From contig JALAGW010000139.1 of the NCBI GenBank assembly GCA_022712235.1, positions 1-7,434 on the forward strand: 7,434 nucleotides of DNA. Reading direction: 5' to 3'. Positions 6,338 to 7,434 of the stretch are shown piece by piece. The position numbers were made by a program, and so were the translations under genes. The notes under the pieces were generated by a model that saw nothing but the letters and a program-made list of their open reading frames with translations, did no database searches and had not been told where the DNA came from. Position 1 is the first letter of the stretch. Each line of letters begins with the position of its first letter. Origin of the DNA: Brevundimonas sp. GTDB lineage: Bacteria; Pseudomonadota; Alphaproteobacteria; Caulobacterales; Caulobacteraceae.

Positions 6338-6943
6338 GGCGGCGGGCTCCAGTCGCGCCAGGGCGTCCAGAACGTCGCGACCCGTATAGGGCTTGATGAC
6401 CATGGCGGCGGCCAGTTCGGCGTTGGCGGCGGCCGCGCTGACGTCGCCGGACAGGAAGATGACCGGGGTGCCCCAGCGCGCCTTCAGGCTGCGGGCCAGG
6501 TCGACGCCTGTGGCTTCGCCCGACAGGTTGATGTCCAGCAAGGCGGCGTCGATGGGGTGCAGGGCGGTGGCGGCTTCGGCGGCCTCGGCGCTGTGGAAGG
6601 GGCCGACGATCCGGTGCCCGGCGGCGTCCAGCGCCTCGGTCAGGGCGGCGGCGGCCTCGGCGTCATCCTCGACCAGAAGCACGGTCAGGGGCTCGACCTG
6701 CGGCGCGGCGGCGGGCGTTTCCGCCGGCGCCTGGCGCACCAGGACGGCGCGCAGGAAGGGCCACAGCTCGGCGGCGGGGCGTTCGGCGTCCAGGTCGAAG
6801 ATCTTGGCCAGAGCCTTCAGCTCGGTCTCGGCCTCGGCGGACACGGCGGCGTCCGGCCGCTCCAGAAGTCCGTCGTAGAGGGCGCAAAGCCGCGCCACAT
6901 TGGCGTCCGCCCCGACGCTGGAACCCGCGTTTCCATCGAACAT
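6335..6943 (-). CDS. Stand-alone response regulator (N-terminal helical region + REC)
   Basis: The protein has 202 residues. A receiver domain fills about 87-200: TVLLVEDDAEAAAA with the acidic pair Asp93-Asp94, phospho-acceptor Asp137 in AALLDINLSGE, switch residue Ser165 in PVIFLSGD, and Lys184 in VIKPYTGRDVL. All catalytic residues are present, so it should be phosphorylated. There is no output domain after the receiver. The first 85 residues form an unrecognised segment, mostly helical and acidic (LYDGLLERPDAAVSAEAETE, then ELWPFLRAVLVRQ), joined by an Ala/Pro linker. No histidine kinase is in the window, so the partner is elsewhere. It may act by protein contact or as a phosphate shuttle, like other single-domain regulators of Caulobacterales. 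ATG 6943 has a strong ribosome site AGGAG (6950-6954 on the + strand as CTCCT), six bases before it. It is transcribed divergently from prfA. Confidence 0.88.
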   Translation of the reverse strand: MFDGNAGSSVGADANVARLCALYDGLLERPDAAVSAEAETELKALAKIFDLDAERPAAELWPFLRAVLVRQAPAETPAAAPQVEPLTVLLVEDDAEAAAALTEALDAAGHRIVGPFHSAEAAEAATALHPIDAALLDINLSGEATGVDLARSLKARWGTPVIFLSGDVSAAAANAELAAAMVIKPYTGRDVLDALARLEPAA

Positions 6944-7007
6944 GCCTGTCTCCTGTCAGTTTCAGCCCAGGTGGAGCTAGGGTGTTTGCAGGTGCGAAGA
7001 AACCGAC

Positions 7008-7036
7008 CTGACGGGCTTGTGACGACTGTTCACAAT
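7008..7036 (+). promoter_or_regulatory. Candidate sigma70-type promoter for prfA
   Basis: CTGACG (7008-7013) matches TTGACA at four of six positions, and the Caulobacter form TTGACG at five of six. CACAAT (7031-7036) matches TATAAT at four of six, and the spacer is exactly 17 bases. Transcription would start near 7043 and leave a leader of about 87 bases before prfA. Confidence 0.45.
7017..7035. promoter_or_regulatory. Operator-like inverted repeat TTGTGA-N7-TCACAA
   Basis: TTGTGA (7017-7022) and TCACAA (7030-7035) are perfect inverted copies, seven bases apart. The repeat sits in the spacer and over the -10 of the candidate prfA promoter, in the region shared with the divergent response regulator. 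It resembles a CRP/FNR-type half-site pair (TGTGA...TCACA), but the spacer is one base longer than the usual six. A bound protein here would be expected to block prfA transcription; the binder is unknown. Confidence 0.4.
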
Positions 7037-7110
7037 CGCTCCATCTGCGCGTGTTCGGGCCTTTTCATCGACAGGAGGCGGCCCGGCGGCTATGGCTCCG
7101 CGCTCGATTT

Positions 7111-7122
7111 TCCTTCGAAGGA
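7111..7122 (+). promoter_or_regulatory. Palindrome holding the prfA ribosome binding site
   Basis: TCCTTCGAAGGA is a perfect 12-base palindrome. Its right half contains AAGGA (7118-7122), the Shine-Dalgarno sequence seven bases before the TTG start of prfA. In RNA the two halves can pair (UCCU with AGGA around UCGA) and would then hide the ribosome site. This site also decides the start, as it is the only good one at the right distance. Confidence 0.5.
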
Positions 7123-7129
7123 CGCTCCC

Positions 7130-7434
7130 TTGCGACTGCCCCAGGCCCGGCTCGATCAGGTGCTCGACCGCTTCCATCAGGTGGAGGCCCGCATGGGCGC
7201 GGCGTCGGACGGCGCCGAGATCGTGCGCCTGTCGAAGGAGCATGCCGAGATGAAGCCGGTGGCCGACGCGGTGCAGACCCTGGCGCGCGCGCGCGCCGAG
7301 GTCGAGGACCTGCAAGCCATGGCCTCGGATCCCGAAATGGCCGCGATGGCGGCCGATGAGCTGGAAGCTCTCAACGAGCGCCTGCCCGAGCTGGAGCGCG
7401 AGGTCGCCCTGCTGCTGGCCCCGCGCGACGCCGA
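7130..7434 (+). CDS. prfA: Peptide chain release factor 1, N-terminal part
   Basis: RF1 recognises UAA and UAG in the ribosomal A site and triggers release of the finished protein. The window holds the first 101 codons; the reading frame is still open at the end. The sequence begins with the family N-terminus RLPQARLDQVLDRFHQVEARM, and continues with the helical domain 1 pattern EIVRLSKEHAEMKPVADAV, SDPEMAAMAADELEALNERL and PELEREVALLLAPRDA. The anticodon-like PxT motif and the GGQ motif lie beyond the window. The start is TTG 7130: it gives the expected N-terminus and has AAGGA seven bases upstream, and no ATG or GTG in this frame lies near. A rare TTG start with the site in a palindrome suggests modest translation. 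prmC, the RF1 methyltransferase, commonly follows prfA and would be expected just downstream. Confidence 0.95.
   Translation, partial: MRLPQARLDQVLDRFHQVEARMGAASDGAEIVRLSKEHAEMKPVADAVQTLARARAEVEDLQAMASDPEMAAMAADELEALNERLPELEREVALLLAPRDA

Noticed and set aside
7017..7035. Canonical CRP or FNR site
   Set aside because: The half sites fit but the spacer is seven bases rather than six, and FNR half sites (TTGAT) are absent; kept only as an unassigned inverted repeat.
7027..7042. Alphaproteobacterial LexA box (GTTC-N7-GTTC) near GTTC at 7028
   Set aside because: The second half site at the right distance reads CTCC, so the match fails.
1..7434. Mobile element, CRISPR array, tRNA or defence system
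   Set aside because: No transposase, integrase, direct-repeat array, tRNA-like fold or defence protein domain was seen on either strand.

Overview
The window is high-GC, densely packed chromosomal DNA that looks like an alphaproteobacterium of the Caulobacterales, most likely Brevundimonas-like. This is a judgement from protein style, GC-rich codon use and Caulobacter-type gene content; no database was searched. Nine protein genes can be supported with confidence. There is no tRNA, rRNA, CRISPR array, transposase or prophage signature, and base composition is uniform throughout. I see no evidence of a defence island or of an obvious undescribed multi-gene system.

Layout, left block (+ strand): the 3' end of ptsP (nitrogen-PTS enzyme I), then a rodZ-like gene (HTH, one membrane helix, periplasmic C-terminal domain), then ispG (isoprenoid precursor synthesis). 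The rodZ-ispG order is also found in E. coli, which supports both calls. The 64-base rodZ-ispG gap is bridged exactly by a 23-codon reading frame. It overlaps the rodZ stop by ATGA and the ispG start by ATGA, and it carries a near-perfect palindrome.

Middle block (+ strand): an exported alpha/beta hydrolase and, 4 bases later, a glutathione S-transferase-like gene. After a 118-base gap with a possible promoter comes a pair of envelope lipoprotein genes, a PEGA-like protein and an unrecognised lipoprotein, joined by a GTGA start/stop overlap. A hairpin after the second lipoprotein gene probably terminates transcription and separates it from the convergent genes that follow.

Right block: on the minus strand, a stand-alone response regulator with an N-terminal helical extension is followed by a TauE/SafE-family membrane transporter gene, with two hairpins between them. 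Divergent from the regulator, on the + strand, is the first part of prfA (peptide chain release factor 1). It runs off the window end and starts with TTG. The shared 186-base region holds a good sigma70-type promoter for prfA with an inverted repeat across its spacer and -10, plus a palindrome that contains the prfA ribosome binding site.

The genes do not form one pathway. ptsP, rodZ, ispG and prfA are core housekeeping genes; the hydrolase, GST, lipoproteins, transporter and regulator look like ordinary accessory genes between them. The points most worth a second look are the bridging small ORF and the prfA leader.
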